A stretch of 64,000 bases of DNA, taken from contig JAJRPG010000001.1 in the NCBI GenBank assembly GCA_024280855.1, forward strand, positions 1 through 64,000, written 5' to 3'. Source of the stretch: Planctomycetota bacterium (GTDB lineage Bacteria > Planctomycetota > Phycisphaerae > UBA1845). Made by a program: the position numbers and the translations under genes. Below, one piece after another: positions 7,960-17,401 of the stretch. Under the pieces are notes generated by a model that did no database searches, was not told the origin of the DNA, and saw only the letters and a program-made list of their open reading frames with translations. How positions within the stretch are numbered: the first letter of the stretch is position 1; each line of letters starts with the position of its first letter.

Positions 7960-9398
7960 ATGACCAAGACGCAACGCCCCAAGGGTAGTAAGAAACGCAC
8001 AGGAGGTCGGCAGCCCGTCGCTTTTGTGACTCATCCTGATACGGGATTACCCGTCAAAGACCTCAGAATGCATAAGTCGTCGGCGAGCTACTATCGTATC
8101 GCCGACGATAAGATCAGCCGTCACCGTTACCACAAGAATGGACGAGTAGGATTGGCGTATCTGCGTCGAGCCATTTTCGAGCATGAATGCTGGCAAAACG
8201 GTCTAGCCCCCACCGACAGTATCCAAGTTGTCATCACCGATCCAGCCCACGATGATTTCGGTACTGAGCTACCAGCGACAGCCACCTTCGATGCTGACGG
8301 AAACCCTGTCAACGTCAGATATATGGGTATAACTGATATGTATGCTTGGGCACGCGAGCAGCTGAGTAATCCAACAACTCGCAACGAATTTGCTGACGGT
8401 ACTGGGTACCCCGAATTACGAAATTTGCACAGTCTACCCGCTGTCGTGGAGCCGTTGACACTGCAAGAAATGATTGACCGCTACGCGAAGGACAAAAAGT
8501 TCAAACGTTCGAGCCAAACCAAAGATGCCAAGACGATTTGGGCGTTCTTTATGGATAGCGTTAGCGTAGACTTGGCAGAAGAGATCACACCAGCATTGCT
8601 GCAAAACTACAAGCGGTGCGTCGAAGAATCCAAATCCCTAAGAACGAAAGAAAAAATCCCCTTAGAACGCAAGTGAATCACTATACACTTGTTCAAGGCG
8701 TCCTAAATCACGCTCGCAAGTTGTTTGAAATACATACGCCAGCAATCGAACGATTGAAGCGAAGGATACGAGATAATTGTCAAGACTGGTCACAAGACAA
8801 GAAAACTAAAGCCAAGATACCTTCGATCAAGCCAGTCAAACCTGAGCAATTTAGAATGCTGTTGACTGCCGCTAAGAAGCACTCAAAGTTTGCCTACGCA
8901 ATGTATATGTCCGCTGCAAACTTTGCATTTCATCCTCTGGAAGTAGCGGAATTGAAACACGACGGCTTGGATTTGAAAGATCGGATTCTCGATAGCTATC
9001 GTGAGAAAGACGGTATTCAGCATGTCGCCCACGTTTGGACGGAAACTATCAAGGCGATCAAGGACTTCAAAACCAGCGACGAATTCGGCAACCACTCGCA
9101 ATATCTGTTTGTCGTACCAAAGGACTCCAAACGGAAAGGATCGGGCGAGCCGTGGGATACTCACCGAGTTGATCGGTTGCATCGCAAGTTGAGGTCTGCC
9201 GCTGGTCTGCCTGTTGCGGTAAAGTTTGACGGCATCAGGAAAATGACCAGTACCGCAATGGGAGCGGAACACCAGATAGCTCAAGATTGGGTCATGGGAC
9301 ATTCTGGTGGGATGAAAGACAGATATACTACTCAGCGGATAGCATCGGAAACAAAGAAGGCATTGATGAAAGCTCGCAAGGCGATACTCGGCAAATAA
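7960..9398 (+). pseudogene. Tyrosine recombinase (island integrase), split by a -1 frameshift
   Basis: Two frames together give one phage-type integrase of about 479 residues. The first (7960-8676) carries an N-terminal region and a SAM-like core-binding domain (LTLQEMIDRYAKDKKF). The second (to 9398) continues NPLRTQVNHYTLVQGVLNHARKLF into the catalytic domain. The frames join at a run of six A (about 8649-8655): slipping back one base after GAA AAA gives a seamless protein, so this is a frameshift mutation, a sequencing error or a poly-A programmed slip. Of the catalytic set, the second Arg (GIRK), late His (MGHSG) and Tyr (RYTTQ) are present. The first Arg position reads FAFHPLEVAEL and the HxxR histidine is Asp (DGIR), so the enzyme may be inactive. 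It sits next to attL. Confidence 0.85.
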
Positions 9399-10102
9399 AT
9401 GTCTAAGGTCTTAACTCTATCCTCGAATTTTCGCGGGAAATGTGAATCCGTTTCGCGCCTTCATGGCCCGCCATACGGCTTCTAAGCCGTTCAACCTCGC
9501 GTTACCAGCCGCCGAAACCAGTGCCGATGCTGTACAATCATTTCGATAATCACTGGATTGTTTTCAAGTGGTCGGGACGAGGGCGTTTGCGGGACTTTCG
9601 CAAAGCAATCCGAATTGCTTACGGGATCGAATAGCAATGAGATGCAAAGCTAACTGACTTCAGATGAGGTACTCCCCGTGAAGCCAGAAGTAGGACCCAA
9701 TCTGAATCCCACCCGTGGGGGCCCTCCCCATATATTTATTGGCGATTATTGAATTTCTTACGGGAAGTGCCAATGTTGTTCAACGGCTGCCACATGGGCA
9801 AAACATCTTGATGATCGGTCCAAGTGGCGGGGGGGGGGCCAGTTTGCTTGTCAACTAACGATCGAATCGCACCACTTTATTTTGAACAATGCTCGCCTCC
9901 TGCTTTAACACTCACGTGTCGGTCAATGTTGGCGTAATCTAGCAGGAATTTCGGTCAAATCATAAATCCTTTATCGATAAGCAGTACGAAACGAACGGAA
10001 TAGACAACGTCATATAATGCTTTATTTGCAAAGTTGATGCGTTTTTTCAGTGTTTCCGATATCATTTTTTGGACAACAGTTTTTCAAATAAGAGCAAGAC
10101 AA
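9399..10102. other. Non-coding stretch with one recognised repeat
   Basis: About 700 bases with no credible gene. It contains the 52-bp repeat plus hairpin at 9648-9719 and a run of ten G near 9829-9838. A short near-palindrome, AGCAATCCGAATTGCT, occurs near 9604-9619. Confidence 0.6.
9648..9719 (+). repeat. Dispersed 52-bp repeat with hairpin, copy 1
   Basis: Bases 9648-9699 match 17076-17127 at 49 of 52 positions (core GATGAGGTACTCCCCGTGAA). Eight bases further on is a small hairpin CCCAC-cc-GTGGG (9708-9719). The second copy has a hairpin at the same distance but with different bases (ACCCAC-agg-GTGGGT). Kept spacing and kept pairing suggest a structured element rather than chance. It lies 250 bases after the island integrase. 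Confidence 0.75.
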
Positions 10103-10303
10103 TCATCCATGATAAATGTCAATACTGACCTGCCCGGCAAGCGTTACAATAGCTGTATATAAATCATCGCTGATAACGATATACCTATCACCTGAAGTTA
10201 GACATGTAGCCTCAATGCACCAACGACGTGCGGGCATACTGATCACTACCCTGTAGCCTGCGTCCCCGACTTGTTCTATCGCAGCTATTGTGTTGGTGTC
10301 CAC
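10103..10303 (-). CDS. Small protein of unknown function
   Basis: A 66-residue reading frame starting at GTG 10303, just after an in-frame stop. The sequence (GYRVVISMPARRWCIEATC...GDRYIVISDDLYTAIVTLAG) has the alternating pattern of a small alpha/beta protein and looks more protein-like than other frames around it. The ribosome-binding site is weak (GGA 7 bases upstream). There is no neighbour in operon. It could be a chance frame. Confidence 0.4.
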   Translation of the reverse strand: MDTNTIAAIEQVGDAGYRVVISMPARRWCIEATCLTSGDRYIVISDDLYTAIVTLAGQVSIDIYHG

Positions 10304-10718
10304 GTTTCATCCGTTCTTGGACCTAAGGTCGAGAAAAACAATTATTCGATTCCTATTCGCCAAGCATGTAAATCTGATCCCGAAGTATCCGCTCAACCAT
10401 AGTACTCCGCCGTGATTAGGATAGCCAAATGCGTAATCGAGGATCGAATGTCGATAGCTCGGCCCCAGGTATATATTGAGGATGCCGAGCAACTAAAACC
10501 ACCCATATTAGCAATTGTGGCCGTTTTATTCACTCTGCATGCAGTAAGAGACGGTAAACTGTACCAGAATTTAGAAATTGTCTTTCCTCGTGATATTTCA
10601 GTTGGTACGATTAGTTAGCGTGTTTGCTGCTAGGTATATCGGGCTAGGTGGTTGTTGAATTCGAGAGAAGTCAACTCAACGACACGAGGTGGCTAGCAGA
10701 TGATAACACCATAATATA

Positions 10719-11363
10719 ATGGAGCCGAGCATTTCAGAAACTAGAGCAAACGACAACGAGATCAATCCTCAGCGGATACTCTTTGAACATGCAGATCGCT
10801 TGCATCGATATGTGTCCAAGCGCATTCCTGCTCGTTATCAAAGCATCATCAGCGCCGATGATATATTGCAAGATGTGTGGCTAGCCGCATTTCAAGAGAT
10901 AAAATCGTTTCAACCAGACGGGCGACATGCGATGGAGCGATGGCTAACGCGCATAGCTCAAAGGAAGCTCATCAATGCCTTGCGATTTGCTAGGGCAAAA
11001 AAACGTGACGGTACGCTACGAGTATTAGACGCTCATCGCCAAACTTCATATTTAGACCTTTTCGCAACTATCGCGACAGCCCAGCGAACACCTAGTAGTG
11101 AAGACGCAGCACGCGAAGCGATTCACGCCGTTAAGTCAGGTCTGAGTTCATTGCCCGAAACGTATCGTACTGCCGTTAAGTTGTATTATCTTGACCATCG
11201 CACACGGGCTGAAATCGCGTCATCCATGGGTATTAGTAGTCCGGCGGTGAATAGCCTTTTGTATCGCGGGTTGCGAAAACTTCGTGGCGAGTTGGGCCAC
11301 GCGGGCAATTATTTTAGTAGTGTCGATCTCCCTGAACCATCACCAATTCACGAACAAAGTTAA
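10719..11363 (+). CDS. ECF-type RNA polymerase sigma factor
   Basis: A 214-residue sigma-70-family protein. Region 2 is at about residues 25-95 (DRLHRYVSKRIPARY...ADDILQDVWLAAFQEI, then WLTRIAQRKLINALRFARAKKRD). Region 4 is at about 140-195 (LPETYRTAVKLYYLDHRTRAEIASSMGISSPAVNSLLYRGLRKLR, a clear helix-turn-helix). It directs RNA polymerase to a special promoter set. It ends 21 bases before a TPR serine/threonine kinase gene, an arrangement typical of planctomycete sigma factors controlled by a partner kinase. Here the pair is carried on the island. No anti-sigma gene is next to it. Confidence 0.9.
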   Translation: MEPSISETRANDNEINPQRILFEHADRLHRYVSKRIPARYQSIISADDILQDVWLAAFQEIKSFQPDGRHAMERWLTRIAQRKLINALRFARAKKRDGTLRVLDAHRQTSYLDLFATIATAQRTPSSEDAAREAIHAVKSGLSSLPETYRTAVKLYYLDHRTRAEIASSMGISSPAVNSLLYRGLRKLRGELGHAGNYFSSVDLPEPSPIHEQS

Positions 11364-11384
11364 TAAAGCTATAGAACTTCGGCT

Positions 11385-13493
11385 ATGAGCATTGAACATA
11401 ATACAACAATAGATACAACAGAGAGTGAAAGTGCATTAAATGAAATTCTCGCACAGGTAGCCGCTCGGTGTAGTGAAGGGCAAAAAATTGACTACGAAAC
11501 CCTGACAAATGATCATAAAGAACTAATGCCGGAGCTTGGCCAGCGATTGCGTAATTTGCAGAATTTAGAGACAGTCATTCTACAATTTGAAGAGTACCCT
11601 CAATCAGTATTAGACTCAGATCGTAAGGAAAACAGCGATGATGGCCTTCGAATGCTCCAGCAGAACCTTGACGGTTATGATGTACTCGAACGCATATTTT
11701 ATGGCGGCCAAGGGGTTGTTTATAAGGCGCGACAACGATCCACAAATCGCATCGTGGCTATAAAAATATTGGTAGACGGCCCGCTAGCATCGGAGCGGCA
11801 GCGATGGCGATTTTCCCGCGAAATAAAGCTAGGTGCTCGATTCCAGCATCCCCATATAGTTACCGTTTACGAGAGCGGTGAAGTAAACGGTCGTGAATTT
11901 CTTGCGATGGAGTACATCGATGGATTGCCCATCGATGATTACGTTCTTGTGCATGGTTTGAATACCCACCAAACGGTACGCCTTTTTCAGAAAGTATGTG
12001 GAGCCGTCAGCCACGCTCACCAGAACGGTGTGATGCACCGCGACCTCAAACCGGCGAATATTTTGGTTGACGATGATTCTCAGCCACATGTATTAGACTT
12101 TGGGCTAGCGAAAGAACTCGACTGTGAGGATGGCAGCAGCGAACTTATTTCCATTGCTGGGCATGTGGTTGGTACGCTACCTTATTTGAGTCCAGAACAG
12201 GCACGAGGCGATCAAGATCAAGTCGATGTCCTCTCTGATGTTTATGCGCTAGGTATTGTCTTGTTCCATATTCTCACAGGAGAATATCCTTACGAGATAG
12301 GCGGAAGTCGTCGCCACATCTTGGACAACATCATCAAGCAGCCTCCTAAAAAACTGCGAGAGATTTTGATTGAAGTGGAACCATCGTATGAGTATGCCAT
12401 CGCAGTCATCAACGATGATCTTGAACACATAGTTTGTAAAGCATTGGAAAAAGACAAGGCACTACGATATCAATCTGCTGCGGCTTTCGCCAAAGATTTA
12501 GATCGATACCTAAACGGAGAAGCCGTCGATGCACGCGCTACGCACCAGGTCTATCTCTTGAAAAAAACTATGCGGAGATACCGCACTCACGTCATCATCA
12601 TCGCTATTTTCATAACCCTTCTAGTCTCGAGTTTAGTAGGCATGACTGTACTTTGGCGGCGGGCTGAACATGTAGCTAAAATTGCACAAACAGGCCTTCA
12701 GATGGCTTCCTTCCTTCGACTTGGAACTGCGCATCGTGATGAAGGGCGCACTGAACAAGGCATGGCTCTATTCGATAAGGTGATAGAAATTGGAGAATTT
12801 GCCGACACAACAGACCCCTCGGTACTCCGGCATCTTTATGATGCCCACTATCGTCTCGCGAAACTTGATATACGACGGCTCAATTTTAATGATGCAGATG
12901 CACATTGCGTTACTGCCATTAACCTTGCCGAAAATTTAATCTTACAGGATTCAAAAAACCTACAATGGCAAAGATTTGTCGGACTATCTTACCAACTTCG
13001 TGGACGCATTGGTTTTTCAAAAAAGAATTGGGCTAAAGCCCTCGCATCGCTAAGTGAGGCGAAAGCTATTTATGCAAAGTTGCAGATAGCTGAACCCTTG
13101 AACGATTCTCTTCGTTCAGAAATGGCGATACTACTTAGACTAATAGCCGATTGCCATCGAAAATTGAAACACATGGACATCGCATTCGAGCATTATACCA
13201 AGGCCAGGGATACTTACCTCAACCTAACCAAGCTTCACCCAGACGTGATTGAGTATAAAATCGAGTATCATCGCTCCAAGGCTATGATAGCTATATGGTA
13301 CATCGCTCAACGAACCCCCGAAGATGATGCCAAGGCCGTACAATTATTTACGGATGTCAAGCGTCACCTTCGGGAGCTTGCTAGTTCTACTCAAAGACGT
13401 AACTATCTCATTAGCATAGAAGCCATTCTTGAAAATATCGATAGTAACATGAATATACCGTCTAAACGCAAAGACAAGCGAACTACAAGTTAA
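11385..13493 (+). CDS. Membrane serine/threonine protein kinase with TPR-like C-terminus
   Basis: A 702-residue Pkn-type kinase. An N-terminal ~95 residues of unknown fold precede the kinase domain (about 95-380), with glycine loop YGGQGVVYKA, lysine in VAIKIL (about 125), catalytic loop HRDLKPANILVDD (about 217) and DFGLAK (about 237). The activation segment has GTLPYLSPEQARGD. One membrane helix follows (about 402-424), then helical repeats reading like TPRs (QGMALFDKVIEIG, WAKALASLSEAKAIYAKL, AFEHYTKARDTYLNL). All catalytic residues are present. It is paired with the ECF sigma factor upstream and probably phosphorylates it or a shared regulator in response to an envelope or protein signal; that link is inferred from gene order. 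Confidence 0.93.
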   Translation: MSIEHNTTIDTTESESALNEILAQVAARCSEGQKIDYETLTNDHKELMPELGQRLRNLQNLETVILQFEEYPQSVLDSDRKENSDDGLRMLQQNLDGYDVLERIFYGGQGVVYKARQRSTNRIVAIKILVDGPLASERQRWRFSREIKLGARFQHPHIVTVYESGEVNGREFLAMEYIDGLPIDDYVLVHGLNTHQTVRLFQKVCGAVSHAHQNGVMHRDLKPANILVDDDSQPHVLDFGLAKELDCEDGSSELISIAGHVVGTLPYLSPEQARGDQDQVDVLSDVYALGIVLFHILTGEYPYEIGGSRRHILDNIIKQPPKKLREILIEVEPSYEYAIAVINDDLEHIVCKALEKDKALRYQSAAAFAKDLDRYLNGEAVDARATHQVYLLKKTMRRYRTHVIIIAIFITLLVSSLVGMTVLWRRAEHVAKIAQTGLQMASFLRLGTAHRDEGRTEQGMALFDKVIEIGEFADTTDPSVLRHLYDAHYRLAKLDIRRLNFNDADAHCVTAINLAENLILQDSKNLQWQRFVGLSYQLRGRIGFSKKNWAKALASLSEAKAIYAKLQIAEPLNDSLRSEMAILLRLIADCHRKLKHMDIAFEHYTKARDTYLNLTKLHPDVIEYKIEYHRSKAMIAIWYIAQRTPEDDAKAVQLFTDVKRHLRELASSTQRRNYLISIEAILENIDSNMNIPSKRKDKRTTS

Positions 13494-13494
13494 A

Positions 13495-14070
13495 CTATTG
13501 TGGGTCAGGCAGGTCGATTGGCATTTCGACAGGTTCGTCCGTCGCTTCTTCTTCGGCTACCGAAGATGACACCAGCATCATTTGGTAATCTAAAGAGGCT
13601 GTAACTGGATAGGGCGCCCCCTGCGATGGCGGTTGATACGTCCATCCTTCTAGATAATAATTCAAATCATCAACTGTAGAATCAGTACACGTTGCAGTCC
13701 CTGATAGATATGGGGGCAAACTGAATTCAGAGTTTTCCGGCAACAGTGGATCAATATGCGTGACCCACCATAGGCCATCCGTAGTGGTAACAACTGGAAG
13801 CGATTCCGTCCACACAGTGTCTGGACTTCCATTGACACCAGCTTGCGTTAAGGAAATAGACGTAACGCGCCATGACACATCATTTCCAACGTTTTCTACC
13901 GCTGAGAGGTTAAGATCAACAGTAAAGGTCACGGGACTCAATGGGTCGCTCGGCGTTTCGTGTATTTGAAATGTTGTTAACTGGTTACTAGGCAAAGTGG
14001 CCGAAGCGATACTTACTGGAACAGTACATGCTGCAATCATACCCAATAACAATCGATTGCGTGTGTTCAT
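13495..14070 (-). CDS. Secreted protein of unknown function
   Basis: A 191-residue protein with a clear signal peptide (RNRLLLGMIAACTVPVSIASA, cleavage near residue 24). The mature part is rich in Ser, Thr, Val and Pro with alternating hydrophobic residues, like a beta-sandwich (FTVDLNLSAVENVGNDVSWRV). The tail is acidic (EEEATDEPVEMPIDLPDPQ). No sorting signal or enzyme motif is seen. It is convergent with the kinase gene, with only one base between the stops. The start ATG at 14070 has an AGGAGA about 6 bases upstream. Confidence 0.75.
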   Translation of the reverse strand: MNTRNRLLLGMIAACTVPVSIASATLPSNQLTTFQIHETPSDPLSPVTFTVDLNLSAVENVGNDVSWRVTSISLTQAGVNGSPDTVWTESLPVVTTTDGLWWVTHIDPLLPENSEFSLPPYLSGTATCTDSTVDDLNYYLEGWTYQPPSQGAPYPVTASLDYQMMLVSSSVAEEEATDEPVEMPIDLPDPQ

Positions 14071-14534
14071 AATTCATTCTCCTGTTGCAAACAAAAGGTG
14101 CGTTTCTGCTGGGCGCACCGCGTGCGCAGACCGAGGGCCAATTTCAAACGGCGGGCCCACAACTCTTGTTTTTGACCGTTGTTATGATTGATTGACGATT
14201 ACAAATACTAACACGTGAGAATTCTCAGCATCTTAGCGTCAACCAGGTGACACCGGCGTCACCATAGTTATATAAACACGAAGCACCGTTATTGCGCTCA
14301 GAGATTATTGAAATAGTTCTACTTATGTAAAAACGGAAGCGTACAAATCATGGCCGATAGTTAAATCAGCATGGCTTGAGTACTTTTAACGTAAACCGAG
14401 AGAGAGATGACGACGTATCTGATGAGTCGAATTCGACAACGGAAATGTTTATATTACGAACTTCCAGGGAACCGGTGGGGGATACTTTCATGCGGGTTTT
14501 TTATTATCGCGTAAAAAATATGAATCTGCTTTAT
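14071..14534. other. Intergenic stretch, no gene seen
   Basis: Contains the promoter side of the secreted-protein gene and the 3' side of the HTH gene. Small inverted repeats are visible (GGTGCG...CGCACC near 14098-14120; GTGACACCGGCGTCAC near 14248-14263). No RNA gene or protein frame can be supported. Confidence 0.5.
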
Positions 14535-14972
14535 CTAGCTTTCTAGCAGCGACTCCAACTCTCGTATCTTTACTGATTGAACTAGACTGGGGTGGCATAG
14601 ACGAAGTAAATTGAAACTATGTTTCCGATGGAGAGGCGGCATCGCACCGATCACTTTAGAAATTGCCTGGGGGAGATGCGCTTGCGATTTGACAAATGGA
14701 CGTGTATCTAAATTGCAAAATAGTATCAATAAAGATAAGCATTCTGATCCATTGAATGGTACAATCCCGTCAGAGATTCGATCAGATATGTATCTTCCGA
14801 GGGTTCGGTCGAACGTGCATTTTATACCAGCCTCCGCGAGTGCTTGCAGATCACGAAAAATAGTACGCCGGCTAGCACCCAGCTTGCAAACTAAGTAATC
14901 CACCGATGTCACTCTGCCGCTTTCTACCTCGATCAATATATGCAAGATACGTTTAAGTCGAGAACCTCTCAT
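14535..14972 (-). CDS. HTH regulator, truncated WYL/DeoR type
   Basis: A 145-residue protein. The N-terminal ~60 residues are a winged-helix domain of the HTH_11 type: RLKRILHILIEVESGR...DYLVCKLGASRRTIFRDLQALAEAGI. This is the start expected of WYL-domain or DeoR-like regulators. Those families normally have 230-330 residues, and here the ligand-binding WYL part is short or missing; the remainder (IVPFNGSECLSLLILFCNL...) resembles only the linker helices. It may be a truncated regulator or a DNA-binding-only variant. It is a single gene with long non-coding flanks. Confidence 0.65.
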   Translation of the reverse strand: MRGSRLKRILHILIEVESGRVTSVDYLVCKLGASRRTIFRDLQALAEAGIKCTFDRTLGRYISDRISDGIVPFNGSECLSLLILFCNLDTRPFVKSQAHLPQAISKVIGAMPPLHRKHSFNLLRLCHPSLVQSVKIRELESLLES

Positions 14973-15835
14973 GCAGAGCCACCATGGCGTACTAGGGAGA
15001 TTGCCCCATCGCTATTAGGCAATCGTAACCTCAATAGCTGTTTTTAAGCCTGCTCAGGGCATTGTGGCGTACCAGCAAACAATTTCATATTCCAGCGTCT
15101 TTCCATGGCAGCTGAGGCGTTCACCCTATACAGCCCTCGCCATGGCACACAGCCACATATGTCCTAAACACCAAGTATTGGCCTCGCGCTCAGCAAATTC
15201 TCGATTTATTTTTCGCTTGACAAGTTTTGGCCTAGTGGAAGCATCTGCGTCCGCAAACATGTCTTCAGATAAGGGGGGGGAACGGTGATGGAATCCAGGT
15301 CAGGAGAAAAACTGCACCTTGACGTTGGCACACGCCACGCCCGCATTGTCAAATTTGTAAACATGGCCGTTATAAAATTACATAATCTACGTTACCGATG
15401 GCAGTGTAAGCTTACCTGGACAGTTGGCATAACGTGCTGATAATTGGTCTAAATGACGTGTTCATCCATGTCGTAATTTCAAAGTAGTCAGCCAGTAACG
15501 CAGTTTTCCATTCAGTTGTAGATTCTCTATGGCCAAGCTCTTATCCTACGAGGGAAATTTAGCCTGCTGAACTATAGAAAACTTATCCAAGTGTTGGCTA
15601 TCAATAAAAATTTACAGGTTAATACCTGCACGAGGAACATCTGAAAGGATGTGCGAAATTCTAGATCGCGGATCATAACATTACAGCCTGGTTGGTGAGT
15701 ACGTTCTCTGATATCGACGCAAATTTACTTTTGACAGTCGCAAGTGCAGAAGCATTCCACTTCTGGCATCTACTTGAATTCGCCATTTCTATGAAACATG
15801 GTGCAGAGTCCTTTGCAAGCTTGAATTGGCTCAGG
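14973..15835. other. Long intergenic stretch, no gene seen
   Basis: About 860 bases. Frames present are short, start poorly and have no family resemblance. A run of eight G is found near 15272-15279. Base composition is AT-richer than the neighbouring genes. It may be eroded cargo DNA. Confidence 0.5.
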
Positions 15836-16969
15836 TTATGAAAGATGAATTGGGTCAAGCGTTTCTGCCCTGCGTTTAGCCCATGTCAGCCATACACCCA
15901 ATTCGCTTCCCTGCTCAATAACTATATCTTGGCCAGTTGCTCGGATTTCTATAGCCTTGCAGTACTCACGAATCTCTTGGGATTTGTTCCAATTCGTAAG
16001 CTCTTCGTCCAGTTCATTTATTCGAACCTGCTCTTCACGTCGCCGACGTTCTTCTTCCGCTCGACGTTCTTGTCGTTCATTCCATTCTCGATGCCATCGC
16101 TCTCGTTCCTCCTCCTCGGCCCGATTTACTTCTGCCACGCGATGAATACCTGCTATGAATGCGTTAAGATAGTCTTCAATATGGTGGCGTTCAGTGTCCC
16201 GCCAAATTCGCCGACAGTGTTTTCCGTTGCCTCCTTCGATGTGCAAAGCAAGTCTGCCTGAAGGAAGATAGTCGTACTTGGGCTGACGACTTATCCACGA
16301 CCACATTTCCATTTCACGGAGTTCACTCGCTGTGAATGGACGTTCGTGTCGATCAAGTTCTTCTCTTATGGCGATGTGAACTGATCCGCCATCTAAGTCG
16401 ATCCTAGCAAAAACTTTCTTGTCAGACTCTTCTAAGACATTGATGTTTCTCTGGCATAATGCCTTCATCAGGGTGTCCGCGATTAGTATCGCACGCTCCA
16501 ACTGGTCACGACTGACCGTAATATCCAAGCATTGTTGCGCCTTTGGCTTCGCCAGGCCGTTCTCATCAGGCTTGGATGAGTGGAGACTTTGTCGGGTTCG
16601 TTCGATAGCCGGTAACGGATCAACCAGATTTCCTGGCACTTGAATTCTATTCTCAGGCTGCCTCTCGCGTGTCGCTACTGCGTCAGCGCTGCTTTCGATT
16701 TCTTCACTTTGAGGTTCTTGGTAAACCAGCAAAAGCTCATCCCCTTCATGGTTTTTGAATGGTGGAAGTTTCGGTTGACTGACTTTTTTTCCGTGCATTA
16801 GTTTTGCCCAATGGCCCAGTTTCGGCGTCGGGATATCAAACCGCTTGCATGTTTTTCGCAGGCCGTTATCCGATAGGCCATACTGCTGGCACAGCTTATA
16901 CATTGGCGTTGACCAAACTTGATCGTACAGTTCCTTGCGAGTGATTGACTGCTCCTGTTCATCATGCAT
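15836..16969 (-). CDS. Mobile-element protein with N-terminal HTH-like domain and coiled coil
   Basis: A 377-residue protein. The first ~60 residues (ITRKELYDQVWSTPMYKLCQQYGLSDNGLRKTCKRFDIPTPKLGHWAK) form a helix-turn-helix-like module that I recognise from unnamed proteins scattered on bacterial genomic islands. A middle region (about 150-260) has mixed alpha/beta content. A very charged coiled coil (EEEERERWHREWNERQERRAEEERRR, in pieces, about 280-330) is followed by a short C-terminal domain. The function is unknown; DNA binding is inferred from the N-terminus. The start ATG at 16969 has GGAG 8 bases upstream. It lies just left of the second repeat copy and the short integrase. Confidence 0.7.
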   Translation of the reverse strand: MHDEQEQSITRKELYDQVWSTPMYKLCQQYGLSDNGLRKTCKRFDIPTPKLGHWAKLMHGKKVSQPKLPPFKNHEGDELLLVYQEPQSEEIESSADAVATRERQPENRIQVPGNLVDPLPAIERTRQSLHSSKPDENGLAKPKAQQCLDITVSRDQLERAILIADTLMKALCQRNINVLEESDKKVFARIDLDGGSVHIAIREELDRHERPFTASELREMEMWSWISRQPKYDYLPSGRLALHIEGGNGKHCRRIWRDTERHHIEDYLNAFIAGIHRVAEVNRAEEEERERWHREWNERQERRAEEERRRREEQVRINELDEELTNWNKSQEIREYCKAIEIRATGQDIVIEQGSELGVWLTWAKRRAETLDPIHLS

Positions 16970-17075
16970 TTCAGCGTCTCCATTACCTTTACAGGTTCTT
17001 AGATCTTAGGGCTCAGGAATCCATAATAATTGCCTGCTTCAGAAATGTTAGTCAAGGGTAGATTTTCAGATGAGA

Positions 17076-17149
17076 AGCTAGCTGAATTCAGATGAGGTAC
17101 TCCCCGTGAAACCAGAAGTAGGACCCAAAATTAGACCCACAGGGTGGGT
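17076..17149 (+). repeat. Dispersed 52-bp repeat with hairpin, copy 2
   Basis: Bases 17076-17127 match copy 1 (9648-9699) with three differences. The following hairpin ACCCAC-agg-GTGGGT (17135-17149) takes the place of CCCAC-cc-GTGGG in copy 1. Both copies read in the same direction on the plus strand, so they form direct repeats 7.4 kb apart. This copy is 250 bases beyond the stop of the catalytic-domain integrase. Confidence 0.75.
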
Positions 17150-17170
17150 AATGTCTGATTGCACAGTTAA

Positions 17171-17377
17171 TCAGATTTTGAATTTCATTGAACGAAGAGC
17201 GACGACGATTCCGATTGCCATGCCGATGAGAATACAGCTTGTCGAATCAATCAACCCAAGCCGAATTAGTGGAGGTATTACGCAAGCCACATGGCGACAT
17301 GTCGTAATAAGATTGCTGAATAATGTTTCCAACGGTTTATCTATTTTCAATTGCACGAAACATTCGTCTTTACGCAT
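17171..17377 (-). CDS. Possible small membrane protein
   Basis: A 68-residue frame with one strongly hydrophobic segment (LIDSTSCILIGMAIGIVVAL, about residues 42-61) and a basic end. It starts 24 bases after the stop of the short integrase, in the same direction. The ribosome-binding site is poor. A plus-strand frame covers the same bases but reads less like a protein. I keep it as a possible gene only. Confidence 0.3.
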   Translation of the reverse strand: MRKDECFVQLKIDKPLETLFSNLITTCRHVACVIPPLIRLGLIDSTSCILIGMAIGIVVALRSMKFKI

Positions 17378-17401
17378 TCATTCATAACCAGACAAATGGA
17401 A

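Noticed and set aside
10412-10618. 68-codon plus-strand frame and an opposing minus-strand frame
   Set aside because: Both lack ribosome-binding sites and family resemblance; neither is clearly better.
15673-15858. 61-codon frame overlapping the end of the coiled-coil protein gene
   Set aside because: TTG start without a ribosome-binding site; composition not convincing.
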